A stretch of 64,000 nt of DNA from Exiguobacterium antarcticum DSM 14480. GTDB lineage: Bacteria; Bacillota; Bacilli; Exiguobacteriales; Exiguobacteriaceae. A program made the position numbers and the translations under genes. Below are positions 19,465-29,627 of this stretch, in pieces. Every line of letters starts with the position of its first letter. The stretch's first letter is position 1. The stretch spans positions 248,001 through 312,000 of the forward strand of contig NZ_JMKS01000003.1 in assembly GCF_000685865.1 (NCBI RefSeq). The letters are read 5' to 3'. The notes under the pieces are model-generated. The model did no database searches. It saw nothing but the letters and a program-made list of their open reading frames with translations, and was not told the origin of the DNA.

Positions 19465-19525
19465 GTAAGCCTCTCCCTCCGTTATCTTTAAATTCATTAC
19501 CTTATCGGTCTATTCCTGCAAGGGT

Positions 19526-20620
19526 TTAATTTTTTTGCTCAATTAACCGTAACAATTCATCAACTAAATCACTTGCTGCATCTGGCATACCAAGCGCAAG
19601 GGATGCTTGTGACATCGCTTTTTGCTCGGCAATCGCCTTCGCGCAGGCGGCAAACAACCGGTCTCCGGTCAGTTCGTTTTCTCGAATCAATAGACTCGCA
19701 CCTGTCTCAACAAGAGAGGAAGCATTCACTTCTTGATGATTCTCCGTCACATACGGGCTCGGAATCAAGACACTTGGTAATCCCAGTGTCGTCAGCTCCG
19801 CTAATGTACTGGCACCGGATCGTGACACGACGAGTTGACTCGCTTTTAAGATCAATGGTAAATCATAGATGAACGGTCGTAACTGGATTCGCTCAGGTAA
19901 TTCACCGAGTTGATTCTTAATCTGCTCGTAATGGACCTGACCCGTCACGAATAACAGCGACCAGTCCGTTTCGGTCAGTTTCGGAATCATTTCGACGACA
20001 GCCTGATTGATGGCTGGTGCCCCCCGGCTTCCGCCGTACACGACGATCAATGGACGTCCTTCTTCAAAACCATACTTTTTTCGTTCCTCAACGGGATCAA
20101 TTTCAAGTATGGCCACTTCCGAAGCCCGTGGATTTCCGATTAACATCGTTTTTGCTTCATTTTTGCCGAAGTAATGACCCGAACCTTTGAAGGACAAGGC
20201 AACACGATCGACATAACGTGCTAAAAACTTATTCGTGATTCCCGGTAGGCTGTTTTGTTCATGGACAACTGTCTTATATCCCATCTTCGCTGCCGTATAG
20301 AGCACGGGTCCACAGACGAAACCACCTGTCCCGACCACGATATCCGGTTTGAATTGACGGAGAAGCTTTCGCACACGGACGACACTTTTCACAAAACGAA
20401 CACCCGTTTTGACGTTCTCAAAAGACAACGATCGGCGTAATCCTGAAATTTCAATCGCCTCAAAGGGAATCCCAGCTCGCCGGACGATATCCGCTTCCAG
20501 TCCATTTTCCGTTCCGATATACAACACTTCACATGTCGTGCGGCGTTCGATTTCCCGAATCATGGCTAAAGCTGGATAGATGTGTCCACCCGTACCCCCA
20601 CCTGAAACTACAATCCTCAT
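19526..20620 (-). CDS. murG: UDP-GlcNAc:lipid I N-acetylglucosaminyltransferase
   Basis: Adds GlcNAc to lipid I on the inner membrane face, making lipid II. 364 residues, GT28 family. Gly-rich loop SGGGTGGHIYPALAM near residue 6 and the second-domain GGSRGAPAINQAV near residue 197; FVTGQVHYE and SRSGASTLAEL (near 265) bind UDP-GlcNAc. Start overlaps murD by 4 bases (ATGA); ribosome site AGGAGGTG. Confidence 0.97.
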   Translation of the reverse strand: MRIVVSGGGTGGHIYPALAMIREIERRTTCEVLYIGTENGLEADIVRRAGIPFEAIEISGLRRSLSFENVKTGVRFVKSVVRVRKLLRQFKPDIVVGTGGFVCGPVLYTAAKMGYKTVVHEQNSLPGITNKFLARYVDRVALSFKGSGHYFGKNEAKTMLIGNPRASEVAILEIDPVEERKKYGFEEGRPLIVVYGGSRGAPAINQAVVEMIPKLTETDWSLLFVTGQVHYEQIKNQLGELPERIQLRPFIYDLPLILKASQLVVSRSGASTLAELTTLGLPSVLIPSPYVTENHQEVNASSLVETGASLLIRENELTGDRLFAACAKAIAEQKAMSQASLALGMPDAASDLVDELLRLIEQKN

Positions 20621-21963
20621 TTTGCCGCACCTCCTGTTTTTTGGACGGAGCGGATAAAGTGTTCGCCACGTTCTTCATACGTTTTATATTGATCCCAACT
20701 GGCTGACGCTGGAGATAATAAGATGATGTCACCTGGTTCCGATACGTCAAACGCAACCGAAACGGCCTCTTCCATCTCCCGTGTGACCGTCGCAGCAACG
20801 TTTTGATCATGTGCCAAGTCGGCAAACCGTTGCCCCGTTTCTCCTAATCCGATGACGTGTTTCACATGCGTCATCGCACTACTTAACGGAGTCAGATCAG
20901 CGCCACGTTCCAAGCCTCCGCACAACCAAATGATGGGTGACTGAAAACCAGACAAGGCTGCTTCCGTCGCCACATTGTTTGTCGCCTTCGAATCATTATA
21001 GACTTTTCGTCCGACAAACTCGCCGATGTATTCTGTCCGGTGAGCCACTCCACCAAATGTCCGCAATACCTCTTGAACGGCTTCTAAAGAAATATCAAAC
21101 GGTTCAATCAGCGTTAAGGCTGCTAAGACATTTTCTAGATTGTGTCCGCCTCCAAGTGCCAGTTCACTGACCGGAAGGATTGCTGTCTGATCAATGAGGA
21201 TCATCCCGTCCTCAACGTGCGCATAAGCGTTCTGTTGACGCGAAAAGGTCAATCGTTCCGCCTTTGCTGTTTCACTTAAACGCATGACTTCCTTATCGTC
21301 GGCGTTGACGACAAGACGTCCCGATGCGTCCATCTTCGAAAAAATCCGGGCTTTGGCTTCTCCATAGGAAGCAACGTCTCCATGATAGTCCAGATGAGCT
21401 GGTGAAAGATTCAAAAATGCCGCGCTGACTGGTTTAAACGTCTCAATCCCCATCAATTGGAAACTAGATAACTCAATGACGATCAGGTCGCCTGCTGTTG
21501 CCTGTTGCGCGATTTCGACTGCCGGAAATCCGATGTTTCCTGCTAAGTGAACACGTTTAGATCCACGTTTCAAGAGTTCATGGACAAGTGTCGTCGTCGT
21601 CGTTTTCCCGTTTGATCCGGTAATCGCGACCCAATCGGCTTCGGTCGAACGATAGGCCAATTCGACTTCGGTCCAAATCGGAATCCCTTGTTCCATTGCT
21701 GCTTCGAGCAACGGAATCTGATAAGGGATCCCCGGGTTTTTCACAATCAGTTCAATTCCTTCTAGTAAAGACAACGGATGACTCCCAAAAACCGTCTCGA
21801 CGTCTAATGTTTCGAGCGTCTTTACATCGTTTTCCGAAGGTGTTCCGCCATCATTCACCGTCACGACGGCTCCTGTCTTGACTAAGTACGTCGCTGCTGC
21901 GATACCGCTTTTCGCCGTACCAAGGACCAATACTTTTTTTTTGTCCAGTTCAGAAATCTTCAT
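20617..21963 (-). CDS. murD: UDP-N-acetylmuramoyl-L-alanine:D-glutamate ligase
   Basis: Adds D-Glu to UDP-MurNAc-L-Ala. About 448 residues. N-terminal Rossmann part KKVLVLGTAKSGIAAATYL; Mur ligase P-loop GSNGKTTTTTLVHELL near residue 112; later motifs AHLDYHGDVASYGEAK and NDSKATNNVATEAAL. The start is uncertain: a GTG five codons upstream is possible, but AGTGAG is better spaced for this ATG. Between mraY and murG. Confidence 0.96.
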   Translation of the reverse strand: MKISELDKKKVLVLGTAKSGIAAATYLVKTGAVVTVNDGGTPSENDVKTLETLDVETVFGSHPLSLLEGIELIVKNPGIPYQIPLLEAAMEQGIPIWTEVELAYRSTEADWVAITGSNGKTTTTTLVHELLKRGSKRVHLAGNIGFPAVEIAQQATAGDLIVIELSSFQLMGIETFKPVSAAFLNLSPAHLDYHGDVASYGEAKARIFSKMDASGRLVVNADDKEVMRLSETAKAERLTFSRQQNAYAHVEDGMILIDQTAILPVSELALGGGHNLENVLAALTLIEPFDISLEAVQEVLRTFGGVAHRTEYIGEFVGRKVYNDSKATNNVATEAALSGFQSPIIWLCGGLERGADLTPLSSAMTHVKHVIGLGETGQRFADLAHDQNVAATVTREMEEAVSVAFDVSEPGDIILLSPASASWDQYKTYEERGEHFIRSVQKTGGAAK

Positions 21964-21999
21964 CTTTAAATCGCTCACTTTCTTGACTACGAATTTCAG

Positions 22000-22962
22000 T
22001 TATACGAACAGATAGGCGATGAACGCCATGATAAAACTGATGGAAGCAAACGTTCCAACAATCCGCCATTCACTCCAACCAACCATTTCAAAATGGTGAT
22101 GGATTGGACTCATCTTAAAAATCCGTTTCCCTGTCGTTTTAAAGGAGATGACTTGTAAAATGACAGACAATGTTTCGACGACGAAGACGATTCCAATCAA
22201 TACTAACAAAAGTTCTAGTTTCAGTAAGATCGATAGACCGGCCAGTGCCGCCCCTAATGCAAGTGATCCGGTATCCCCCATGAAGATTTTAGCAGGATAA
22301 ACATTAAAAACTAAGAAACCAATCAAAGCACCGACCGCTGAAAAGGCGAACAGGGCGACACCTGGCTCATCTGCAATGAACCAACCATATAGACCAAAGA
22401 ATAAGAACGTTGGGATGGCCGTAAAGGAGACGAGTCCATCCAGTCCATCTGTTAGATTCACCGCATTCGAGAACCCAACAAGCCAGAATAAGGCTACAAA
22501 CGGGTACAGCAGTCCGAAATCAAGTGTCCACGAAGTAAACGGGATCGATAAGTACGTCGCGTTACTCGTAAATCCGCCACTCAACCAGACAAACAACAAT
22601 CCAACAACGATTTGCCCGACTAATTTTTGTTTCGAATTCAAACCTAGATTACGTTTTTTGACGACCTTGATATAATCATCGATAAATCCAATCGCTCCAT
22701 AAGCAAGCGTCAAAAAGAGTAAGGAAAGATGACTTCTGTCCAAGTCGCTCATCAAGAGCAAGACGATCAGGCTTCCGATCATCGCAAGTAAAATCACGAT
22801 TCCGCCCATCGTTGGTGTACCGGACTTCACTTGGTGCCAATCCGGACCTTCTTCACGAATCTCTTGGCCGAATTTCAGACTATGCAAAAAAGGAATCGCT
22901 TTTGGCATCACGAGTACGACGACCAAAAACGCAATGATTAAACTGATGAATAATGCGATCAT
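22000..22962 (-). CDS. mraY: Phospho-MurNAc-pentapeptide transferase
   Basis: Membrane enzyme that makes lipid I from undecaprenyl phosphate. 320 residues with about ten hydrophobic segments. Active-site motifs: [14 protein letters not shown] (Asp-Asp) near residue 93, [12 protein letters not shown] near 167 and [10 protein letters not shown] near 230, with SPIHHHFE near 285. The ATG is preceded by AGTAGGTG; a GTG three codons upstream overlaps that site. Confidence 0.97.
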   Translation of the reverse strand: MIALFISLIIAFLVVVLVMPKAIPFLHSLKFGQEIREEGPDWHQVKSGTPTMGGIVILLAMIGSLIVLLLMSDLDRSHLSLLFLTLAYGAIGFIDDYIKVVKKRNLGLNSKQKLVGQIVVGLLFVWLSGGFTSNATYLSIPFTSWTLDFGLLYPFVALFWLVGFSNAVNLTDGLDGLVSFTAIPTFLFFGLYGWFIADEPGVALFAFSAVGALIGFLVFNVYPAKIFMGDTGSLALGAALAGLSILLKLELLLVLIGIVFVVETLSVILQVISFKTTGKRIFKMSPIHHHFEMVGWSEWRIVGTFASISFIMAFIAYLFV

Positions 22963-22984
22963 TACAAACACCTACTTTTAAGGA

Positions 22985-24304
22985 TTAAGTTTCATTTAGA
23001 TATGTGAAGATTTGTTCAAGGGCAAGCCCGCGTGAAGCTTTTAACAAGACGACGGTCTGATCTCCGAGTAGTGGATGGAGTAAACGTGCCGCATCTTCGA
23101 CCGTGTCCGCATATTGGACTTGAACGGTTGGATCAACGATACCTTCCGCGATATAACGTCCTTTCCCCCCTACAAGAATAGCATGTGACACAGGAAGTGC
23201 AATCTTCTTCCCGACAGATGCGTGTAACACACGTTCTTGCTGTCCGAGTTCATACATATCTCCGAGGACGACGACTTTATGCGTAAAGCCATCCAATGTA
23301 GCAATCGTCTCGATTGCTGCGTTCATTGACGTCGGACTAGCGTTGTAGGCATCGTTGATGATGGCCGTTTGCCCATACATCAACCGTTCCATCCGCATCG
23401 GTGTCAGCTCGACCTCATTCAGCCCTGCTTGAATCACTTCGTCTGATAACCCAAGTGCTCTTGCCGTCGCTATCGCGTAGGCGGCATTGCGTACTTGGTG
23501 TTTTCCGAGTACCGGTATGCCGAACGTCGTGCCATCGAATTTAAACGCCGTTCCGATGAACGTCGCTTCTGCCTGTTCAATGACAAACGTATTCGTCTGG
23601 TGATATCCAATCCGTTCTGCTGTCGCTTCTGCCAACAACGGTTCATCGCCATCGATGAACAGATGTCCTCCTGGTTTTAAACCCGATTGGATCTCTAACT
23701 TCGCCTGTGCGATGCCCGTTCGTCCCCCGACCTGTTCTGCATGCGACTCTCCGATATTGGTCACGAGCGCGATGTCCGGTTCAGCAAGGTTTGACAATAA
23801 TTCGATATCACCGAATCCATTCATTCCCATCTCCAAGACGGCGACTTCTGTATCGCGCGGCATCATCAAAATCGTAAGCGGCATCCCGATGTCCGAGTTG
23901 AAGTTCCCTGCTGTCTTATGTGTCCGGTACGTTCGTTTCAACACACTTTCAATCATATCTTTTGTTGACGTTTTTCCGTTTGAACCGGTAATCGCGATGA
24001 CTTTCGGCGCAACCTGTTTTAAATACTGCTGCGCAATCAACTGTAAAGCTGCTAACGGTTCGTCGACTTCAAGGACAACGATGTCCGTCTGAGGAACAGG
24101 TATCCCTTTTTTCCATAACGTTGCGATTGCTCCCTGTTGGACCGCTCCCTCGATGAACCTATGTCCGTCGACGCGTGCCCCTTGAATCGGAATGTACAGT
24201 CCATCTGTCAGCGTACTTCTTGAGTCCGTCGCGAAGTTTCGTAACGGTCGTGTATCTGTTTCGTTAAGTCCTAACCACTGTGCAAGTTGTGCAATTGTCA
24301 CCAT
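22985..24304 (-). CDS. murF: UDP-MurNAc-tripeptide:D-Ala-D-Ala ligase
   Basis: Completes the UDP-MurNAc-pentapeptide. 439 residues from the ATG with GGAGG at 8 bases. N-terminal substrate domain with DSRSTLTDGLYIPIQGARVDGHRF, the P-loop ITGSNGKTSTKDM near residue 104, and the GNFNSDIGMPLTIL and NDAYNASPTSM motifs that mark MurF and not MurE. Its place between pbpB and mraY is unusual: Bacillus has spoVD-murE here. The upstream gap contains a large hairpin. Confidence 0.96.
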   Translation of the reverse strand: MVTIAQLAQWLGLNETDTRPLRNFATDSRSTLTDGLYIPIQGARVDGHRFIEGAVQQGAIATLWKKGIPVPQTDIVVLEVDEPLAALQLIAQQYLKQVAPKVIAITGSNGKTSTKDMIESVLKRTYRTHKTAGNFNSDIGMPLTILMMPRDTEVAVLEMGMNGFGDIELLSNLAEPDIALVTNIGESHAEQVGGRTGIAQAKLEIQSGLKPGGHLFIDGDEPLLAEATAERIGYHQTNTFVIEQAEATFIGTAFKFDGTTFGIPVLGKHQVRNAAYAIATARALGLSDEVIQAGLNEVELTPMRMERLMYGQTAIINDAYNASPTSMNAAIETIATLDGFTHKVVVLGDMYELGQQERVLHASVGKKIALPVSHAILVGGKGRYIAEGIVDPTVQVQYADTVEDAARLLHPLLGDQTVVLLKASRGLALEQIFTYLNET

Positions 24305-24330
24305 GAATGTTTCCTCCACTCGTTTACAGC

Positions 24331-24379
24331 AAACGAGGACGAACAGAAGTCAACGAATGACTCCGGTCCGTCCTCGTTT
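24331..24379 (-). other. Large hairpin between pbpB and murF
   Basis: An 11-bp perfect inverted repeat, AAACGAGGACG (24331-24341) with CGTCCTCGTTT (24369-24379), encloses a second stem AGTCA/TGACT (24348-24352 with 24358-24362). There is no T-run on either side, so it is not a standard terminator. It ends about 27 bases before the murF start. Confidence 0.8.
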
Positions 24380-24408
24380 CACTGCAGAAATCAGGAGACC
24401 GCCGTTTC

Positions 24409-26547
24409 TTACTCTTTTGGTTCAGCGAGTTCCACCGTCAGCTTTCCATTTTCTTTCACTAGTGTACCAGTTCGTGCCGATTGTTTGGTTACAAAACCTT
24501 TACCAATCACATCTAACTTCAAATTATACAAACTGACTAATTTTTTGACATCACGTTGTGACCAGCCTGTCAAATCGGGTATCTTAAACGTATTAGCTGT
24601 TTTGAGTAGCACACGTTCCCCACTGACGAACTCTTGGCCACGTGTCGGAATTTGCGACACGACTTGAGCACCGTCACCGAGAAGGACTGGGACCGCCCCT
24701 TGTTCTTTTGCTAATGATTTTGCTTGATTCATACTTTTTCCGATATAACTCGGAATGATTTTTGCTTTGACATCGACGGACTCTTTTTGAGTCGCCGGTT
24801 TGATGCTCCGATATTGAAGTGCTGTGTTCATGACACTTTTGAAAACCGGACTCATGATACTTGGACCTGACACCGAGGATTCATTTTTAGATGGTCGATC
24901 AACAGCGATGTACATGATCAATTCCGGATCATCCTTTGGTGCCATCCCGATGAAGGAATGAATGAACTGTCCTTGGATGTACTTCCCATTTTCTGAAATC
25001 TGTGCCGTCCCGGTTTTTCCGATGACACGGTAATCTTTTAACTTATACATCTGACCTGTCCCGATTTTACTATTGACGACACCATCTAATGCTTCTCGTG
25101 TCGCTTTTGCCGCTTCAGCTGAAATCGGTTTTCCGACCACTTCCGTTTTTGCTTTATACGGCGCTTTATCGGTATGATCCGCTTTTTGGATGATGTGTGG
25201 TTTGACCATTTCACCGTTTCCGGCAATGGCCGTCGCTCCTTGGAGAATCTGCATCGGCGTCACTGCCGTCGATTGCCCCCACGACGTGATCAGCGTATTT
25301 AACGGTTTGGATAAATCGGATTGACTGTTGACTTCACCCGAAATGTCTATACCCGTCTTTTGATCAAAATGAAACTTCTTGAAATACTCTTTATACCGCT
25401 CAATCCCAAGCTTTTCTGCAGTCAAGATGGAGAACATGACGTTTGAAGAATGATAGACTCCTTCAATCATCGGAATCGTTCCCCAACCGACATCGTTATA
25501 GTCCTTGATGACCGTCCCCTTGTAATTGTAGTTCCCCGACTTATAAGGTTCATTCGGACGGAACACACCGGCATCGATTGCTGCTGCTAACGTAAAGATT
25601 TTCATCGTCGATCCTGGTTCGAAGCGTGAGGACACGGCAAAGTTCGTAAAGTCCGTCATGTCCCGTAGATTAGGATTAAAGGACGGACGATCCGCCATTG
25701 CTAAAATCTCACCGGTCTTCGCATCCATGACGATGCCGGTCGCATTTTTCGGTTTGTACTCGTTGTACATTTTTTGCATTTGTTTCTCAAGTGCTTGCTG
25801 AATGCGATGATCAATCGTCAAGTACAAGTTTGATCCGTCTTTCGGTTCGTTTGAAATCTTTGAAGTTCCTTGAACCAACTCACCGCCACTTCGGTCTTTT
25901 TCAAACACACGCGATCCAAACGTTTCGCGTAAGGCCTCGTCATATTGCTTCTCTATCCCCATCTGACCTTTTAAAACGACCCGCCCGTTATCTTCTGTTA
26001 TCTTTTGGACGAATCCTAACGTATCAGACAGGAAAATCCCATTCGGATAATACCGTTTTGGTTCCTCGATCAAGCGAATGCCAGGTAACTTCAGTTGATC
26101 GATTTTCTCTTTTTGATCGAGTGTCAGATCATTCCCTTTTTTTCCGAACTCGATTTGAGAACGGTCCTTGTTCTCGATTAAGTACGTTTCCAGTTCCTTG
26201 ACCGGCATACCAAGAATCGGTGCAAGACCTGTCGCTGTTTTTTTAAAATCAACGACCGTCTCGTCCGGATCTTTTTCCCCACCGAGACGATAGACGGCGA
26301 CCAGATGATAGGACGGAATATTGATCGCAATCGGCGAACCTAACCGATCAAAGATTTCTCCGCGCTCTGCTGATAACGTCGACTGGGCTTCCCACCGTTT
26401 TTTTTCGGCGTAGACGATCATATCTTCACCATGAAATTGTTTCGTCGTCGATAGATATAAAAAACGGCTAATGAACACCAAAAAGAGAGCAGCAAATATC
26501 CATAAGATAAAGCGTACTCTCCGTCGGGATTTAGATAGTGGATTCAT
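24409..26547 (-). CDS. pbpB: Septal transpeptidase PBP2B (FtsI type) with PASTA domains
   Basis: Class B penicillin-binding protein that crosslinks septal peptidoglycan. 712 residues: one membrane segment (about 12-30), a dimerisation domain with ERGEIFDRLGSPIA near residue 61, then the transpeptidase with SxxK at Ser313 (GSTMK), SSN near 368 and KTGTAQ near 507. Two C-terminal PASTA repeats follow (IPSYIGKSMNQAKSLAKEQG and IPDLTGWSQRDVKKLVSLYN). Overlaps ftsL by 4 bases. No spoVD paralogue follows. Confidence 0.96.
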   Translation of the reverse strand: MNPLSKSRRRVRFILWIFAALFLVFISRFLYLSTTKQFHGEDMIVYAEKKRWEAQSTLSAERGEIFDRLGSPIAINIPSYHLVAVYRLGGEKDPDETVVDFKKTATGLAPILGMPVKELETYLIENKDRSQIEFGKKGNDLTLDQKEKIDQLKLPGIRLIEEPKRYYPNGIFLSDTLGFVQKITEDNGRVVLKGQMGIEKQYDEALRETFGSRVFEKDRSGGELVQGTSKISNEPKDGSNLYLTIDHRIQQALEKQMQKMYNEYKPKNATGIVMDAKTGEILAMADRPSFNPNLRDMTDFTNFAVSSRFEPGSTMKIFTLAAAIDAGVFRPNEPYKSGNYNYKGTVIKDYNDVGWGTIPMIEGVYHSSNVMFSILTAEKLGIERYKEYFKKFHFDQKTGIDISGEVNSQSDLSKPLNTLITSWGQSTAVTPMQILQGATAIAGNGEMVKPHIIQKADHTDKAPYKAKTEVVGKPISAEAAKATREALDGVVNSKIGTGQMYKLKDYRVIGKTGTAQISENGKYIQGQFIHSFIGMAPKDDPELIMYIAVDRPSKNESSVSGPSIMSPVFKSVMNTALQYRSIKPATQKESVDVKAKIIPSYIGKSMNQAKSLAKEQGAVPVLLGDGAQVVSQIPTRGQEFVSGERVLLKTANTFKIPDLTGWSQRDVKKLVSLYNLKLDVIGKGFVTKQSARTGTLVKENGKLTVELAEPKE

Positions 26548-26930
26548 TTAGGAATCACCTTGATGTTCCCTTTTCGCATGTCAAGACCTTGTTCTTTCGC
26601 AATCTTGTAAATTCGTTCTGGAGAGCTTAAGTTTGTCACTTCAAGTTGAAGCCGTTCATTTTCTTTTTTCATTTCTTGCGTCACCCGGTTTTCCTTCGCA
26701 AGATCGAGGCTTACATTATACGCATCGTTATGTGCGCCAATCGTCATGCTGCCAAATAGGACGACTCCACCAATCATCGCACTGTACAAAAACTTTTCAA
26801 ATGGATACAAACGGTATTTCGGACGGACCGCGACACGACGTGCGATGTCTTCCGTCTTACGTGGTTGTTGGATCGGTTGCTGTCGAACGGGTTCTACCGA
26901 TTGAATCGGTTTTCGAAGTGGTTCTGCCAT
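26544..26930 (-). CDS. ftsL: Cell division protein FtsL
   Basis: Small bitopic divisome protein. 128 residues: basic cytoplasmic tail (1-47), one membrane segment (about FLYSAMIGGVVLFGSMTIG, 48-67), then a short coiled coil (ENRVTQEMKKENERLQLEV) on the outer face. Position between rsmH and pbpB and 4-base overlap with pbpB support the call even though the sequence is poorly conserved. Confidence 0.92.
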   Translation of the reverse strand: MAEPLRKPIQSVEPVRQQPIQQPRKTEDIARRVAVRPKYRLYPFEKFLYSAMIGGVVLFGSMTIGAHNDAYNVSLDLAKENRVTQEMKKENERLQLEVTNLSSPERIYKIAKEQGLDMRKGNIKVIPK

Positions 26931-26943
26931 TTGAATGCTCCTC

Positions 26944-27882
26944 TCAGCTTTCTTTCATTTTTTCAACAATCCGCAACTTAGCCGAACGCGACCGTCGATT
27001 ATCATCGAGTTCGTCATCTCCTGCTGTGATCGGTTTTCTTGTCACCAGACGTAATTCCGGTTCGAATTCTTTTGGAATCATCGGTAATCCTTGTGGAAGT
27101 TCAGGTAAAGATGATTTTTCCTTGAAGGCCTGTTTGCACATACGATCTTCAAGTGAATGGAACGTGATGACACATAATCGACCACCAACGGCTAACAAAT
27201 CAATTGCTTGATAGACTGCCCGGTCGAACACATTTAATTCATCGTTCACGGCAATCCGGATGGCTTGGAACGTTCGTTTTGCAGGATGTCCGCCTTTGCG
27301 TCTAGCGGGGGCTGGAATCGCATCCTTGATCAACTCGACGAGTTCAAACGTCGTTTCGATTGGCCCTACTTCACGTGCTTTTTCAATCTTGCGGGCAATC
27401 TGTTTGGAGAATTTTTCTTCTCCATATGTAAACAAAATCCGGACAAGATCATTATACGGCCACTCATTAACGACTTCGTACGCAGAAAGTGAAGACGTTT
27501 GGTCCATCCGCATGTCAAGACGCGCATCAAAATTGTAGCTGAATCCACGTTCGCCTTCATCCAACTGAGGAGAAGACACACCTAGATCAAACAAGATCCC
27601 ATCGACTTTCGTTACACCACGTGCCTCTAATTCTTCTTGTAAATGTACAAAATTACTTTTTATTAATGTAAAGCGACCTTCATACGCCGCGAGACGTTCT
27701 GCTGCATGTTCCAGTGCGACATCATCTTGGTCAAACGCGTACAGATGTCCTGTCGTCAATTGTTTGACGATCTCTTCACTGTGTCCTGCTCCACCTAACG
27801 TACAATCGACATAAATCCCGTCAGGTTCGATATTTAGCCCTTTAATGGACTCCCATTTTAATACTGTTTCATGCTCAAACAT
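26944..27882 (-). CDS. rsmH: 16S rRNA m4C1402 methyltransferase
   Basis: Methylates N4 of C1402 in 16S rRNA using SAM (formerly mraW). 312 residues from the ATG giving [16 protein letters not shown]-binding motif [16 protein letters not shown] near residue 26, [21 protein letters not shown] near residue 101, and [15 protein letters not shown] near residue 218. First gene of the dcw cluster here; mraZ, which normally precedes it, is not present. Confidence 0.96.
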   Translation of the reverse strand: MFEHETVLKWESIKGLNIEPDGIYVDCTLGGAGHSEEIVKQLTTGHLYAFDQDDVALEHAAERLAAYEGRFTLIKSNFVHLQEELEARGVTKVDGILFDLGVSSPQLDEGERGFSYNFDARLDMRMDQTSSLSAYEVVNEWPYNDLVRILFTYGEEKFSKQIARKIEKAREVGPIETTFELVELIKDAIPAPARRKGGHPAKRTFQAIRIAVNDELNVFDRAVYQAIDLLAVGGRLCVITFHSLEDRMCKQAFKEKSSLPELPQGLPMIPKEFEPELRLVTRKPITAGDDELDDNRRSRSAKLRIVEKMKES

Positions 27883-28017
27883 ATGCTGCCTCACCTTTCA
27901 CTGTCCACACTGGACGTTACTCTTTTTCAATGTATCATATTCTTTCTTAAAAACGTTACGAAAATGAGACAGTTTCCTTGATTTTTTGAACTTTTGTGTA
28001 TCTTTCGTTAAAAAAAC
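27883..28017 (-). promoter_or_regulatory. Region upstream of rsmH, weak predicted promoter
   Basis: About 135 bases between the bshC terminator and rsmH. TATGAT lies at about 27932-27937 with a poor -35 region (TTCGTA) 17 bases upstream. No MraZ-type repeat boxes (tandem TGGGN) were seen and no coding frame is present. Confidence 0.4.
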
Positions 28018-28045
28018 AAAAAAACCTGCTAAATCAGCAGGTTTA
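28018..28045 (-). terminator. Terminator after bshC
   Basis: AAACCTGCT/AGCAGGTTT stem and T-run on the minus strand; the 5' arm overlaps the bshC stop codon. It separates the panE-bshC group from the dcw cluster. Confidence 0.9.
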
Positions 28046-29602
28046 GATCAAAATTTTCAATTGTTCCGCTTCTGTTCGCTCATAGTGAACACGAAGGGTT
28101 TGGAGCAAGTCCAACCCATACCGATTCAACCAAGGTAAAATCGAATGAATCCGTTCTTGCGGTACACCACCTGGTGACAATTGATACTGCAGTGCCCGAT
28201 CAGAACGGTTCGCCTGTTCGTGAAGACGTCGTTCCTGATCGATGATCGTCTCGAATGTAAGCTGAAGCTGTTTGTTTAACTTCGCCGAAATCGATGTTGT
28301 GTTTAAGACGTTTTTTTCGACCTGCGCGACTTCCTCCATCAAAACTTCACCCAGTAGTGTAGACGCATGTAACTGTTGTTTAATTTTTGCCGCATCAAAA
28401 GGTGCGATCGGTATTCCTTCACTCAATACTTGTTCCAAGGTAAACGTATGCTGTTGCAATCGCTTTTCGTCACGCGCCTGGACCATGACGGCCCCCATAC
28501 GCGGAATCAAGAGAGGCATCGTCCAATCAAAATGATGGAAGAGCGGACGAAGTCTTGTCCAGTAGGCAATTTCTCCCGGTCCACCGATGTAAGCCAAGGT
28601 CGGGAATAAGTAGTCCTGCATCAGCGGGCGTGTCACGACACTGTTCGAAAATCGTTCCGGACTCGCATAGAGTAATGCCAATAGTTCAAGTTCCGTATAC
28701 GTTTTCCCTTGTTTCGTCACAAAATCTTGCCCTGGATATAACAAATCACGTCCGATGTCTTCGACAAACAGATGGGCCGCTTCTTCGTTTAAGAAGGTGT
28801 CCGGTAAATCAGCCGTTTGTTGGATTCCTTCCGACAAAGCTTGCCGGATATCCGCATTGTCCTGAATCAATCGTTCGAAAAACGGAATCTCGAGTTGCCG
28901 GACTGCTTCAGCATCTGCATCAAAGAAGATGATGTCATGATTCACCAGTTCTCCCAGGAAAGCTGCAAAAAAACCACCGTACGTCGTGCTGGTCTCGATC
29001 AACCGATCGGATAAAGCCAATAAGTCTTTTGTATGTTGTGTCTCTTGTTCTGTACATAATGCCTGACGAACGATTTCCTTGACGGCCGCTTGATCAAACG
29101 TCAGCCGACTGACGGAACGTGCGATGGAGTCTGGTGCCGCGACAGTCAACTTCCGTGTCTGATAGTCGTGCGTCGGAACGATCAGATGATTGATCTCATC
29201 AAAGTCATGATCTTCGGTTGCAAGCCAAAAAATCGGAAGAACCGGACGATCGAGCAACTCTTCCGTTTCGCGTGCAACCTTCAGACAGGTCAATAATTTA
29301 TAGACGGCATACAAAGGCCCACCAAAAATACCCGTTTGCTGTCCGGTGATGACGACTTGTGCTTCTCCTGTCCGCAATTGTTCGAGTCGTTCCTTCAATT
29401 CATCGTTTAGTTGAGGATTTTGTCGGATCAGTTCATCGACGAGTAGACTGAGATGCGGATACTGTCTGTCTTGTATCTGTTGACTCCGTGTATGCATGCC
29501 TTCTGTTCCAATATGATCAACGTATTTTGAAAATTCTTGTTGAGATGCCTGATGCATCAATGAATCTTCAGCATACAAAGCGTGAAATGGTTGTACCTTC
29601 AA
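28043..29602 (-). CDS. bshC: Putative cysteine ligase BshC, bacillithiol biosynthesis
   Basis: Adds cysteine to GlcN-malate in the last step of bacillithiol synthesis. 519 residues from a TTG start giving (M)KVQPFHALYAEDS, preceded by AAGGGA. The longer frame from 29689 would overlap the upstream gene by 60 bases. Family motifs: VVITGQQTGIFGGPLYAVYKLLT near residue 80, FWLATEDHDFDEINH near 120 and YIGGPGEIAYWTRL near 330. C-terminal coiled coil. Located with panE and the DUF3397 gene as in Bacillus. Confidence 0.92.
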   Translation of the reverse strand: MKVQPFHALYAEDSLMHQASQQEFSKYVDHIGTEGMHTRSQQIQDRQYPHLSLLVDELIRQNPQLNDELKERLEQLRTGEAQVVITGQQTGIFGGPLYAVYKLLTCLKVARETEELLDRPVLPIFWLATEDHDFDEINHLIVPTHDYQTRKLTVAAPDSIARSVSRLTFDQAAVKEIVRQALCTEQETQHTKDLLALSDRLIETSTTYGGFFAAFLGELVNHDIIFFDADAEAVRQLEIPFFERLIQDNADIRQALSEGIQQTADLPDTFLNEEAAHLFVEDIGRDLLYPGQDFVTKQGKTYTELELLALLYASPERFSNSVVTRPLMQDYLFPTLAYIGGPGEIAYWTRLRPLFHHFDWTMPLLIPRMGAVMVQARDEKRLQQHTFTLEQVLSEGIPIAPFDAAKIKQQLHASTLLGEVLMEEVAQVEKNVLNTTSISAKLNKQLQLTFETIIDQERRLHEQANRSDRALQYQLSPGGVPQERIHSILPWLNRYGLDLLQTLRVHYERTEAEQLKILI

Positions 29603-29627
29603 ACAAAATCCCTTCTTTCTAACAAGA

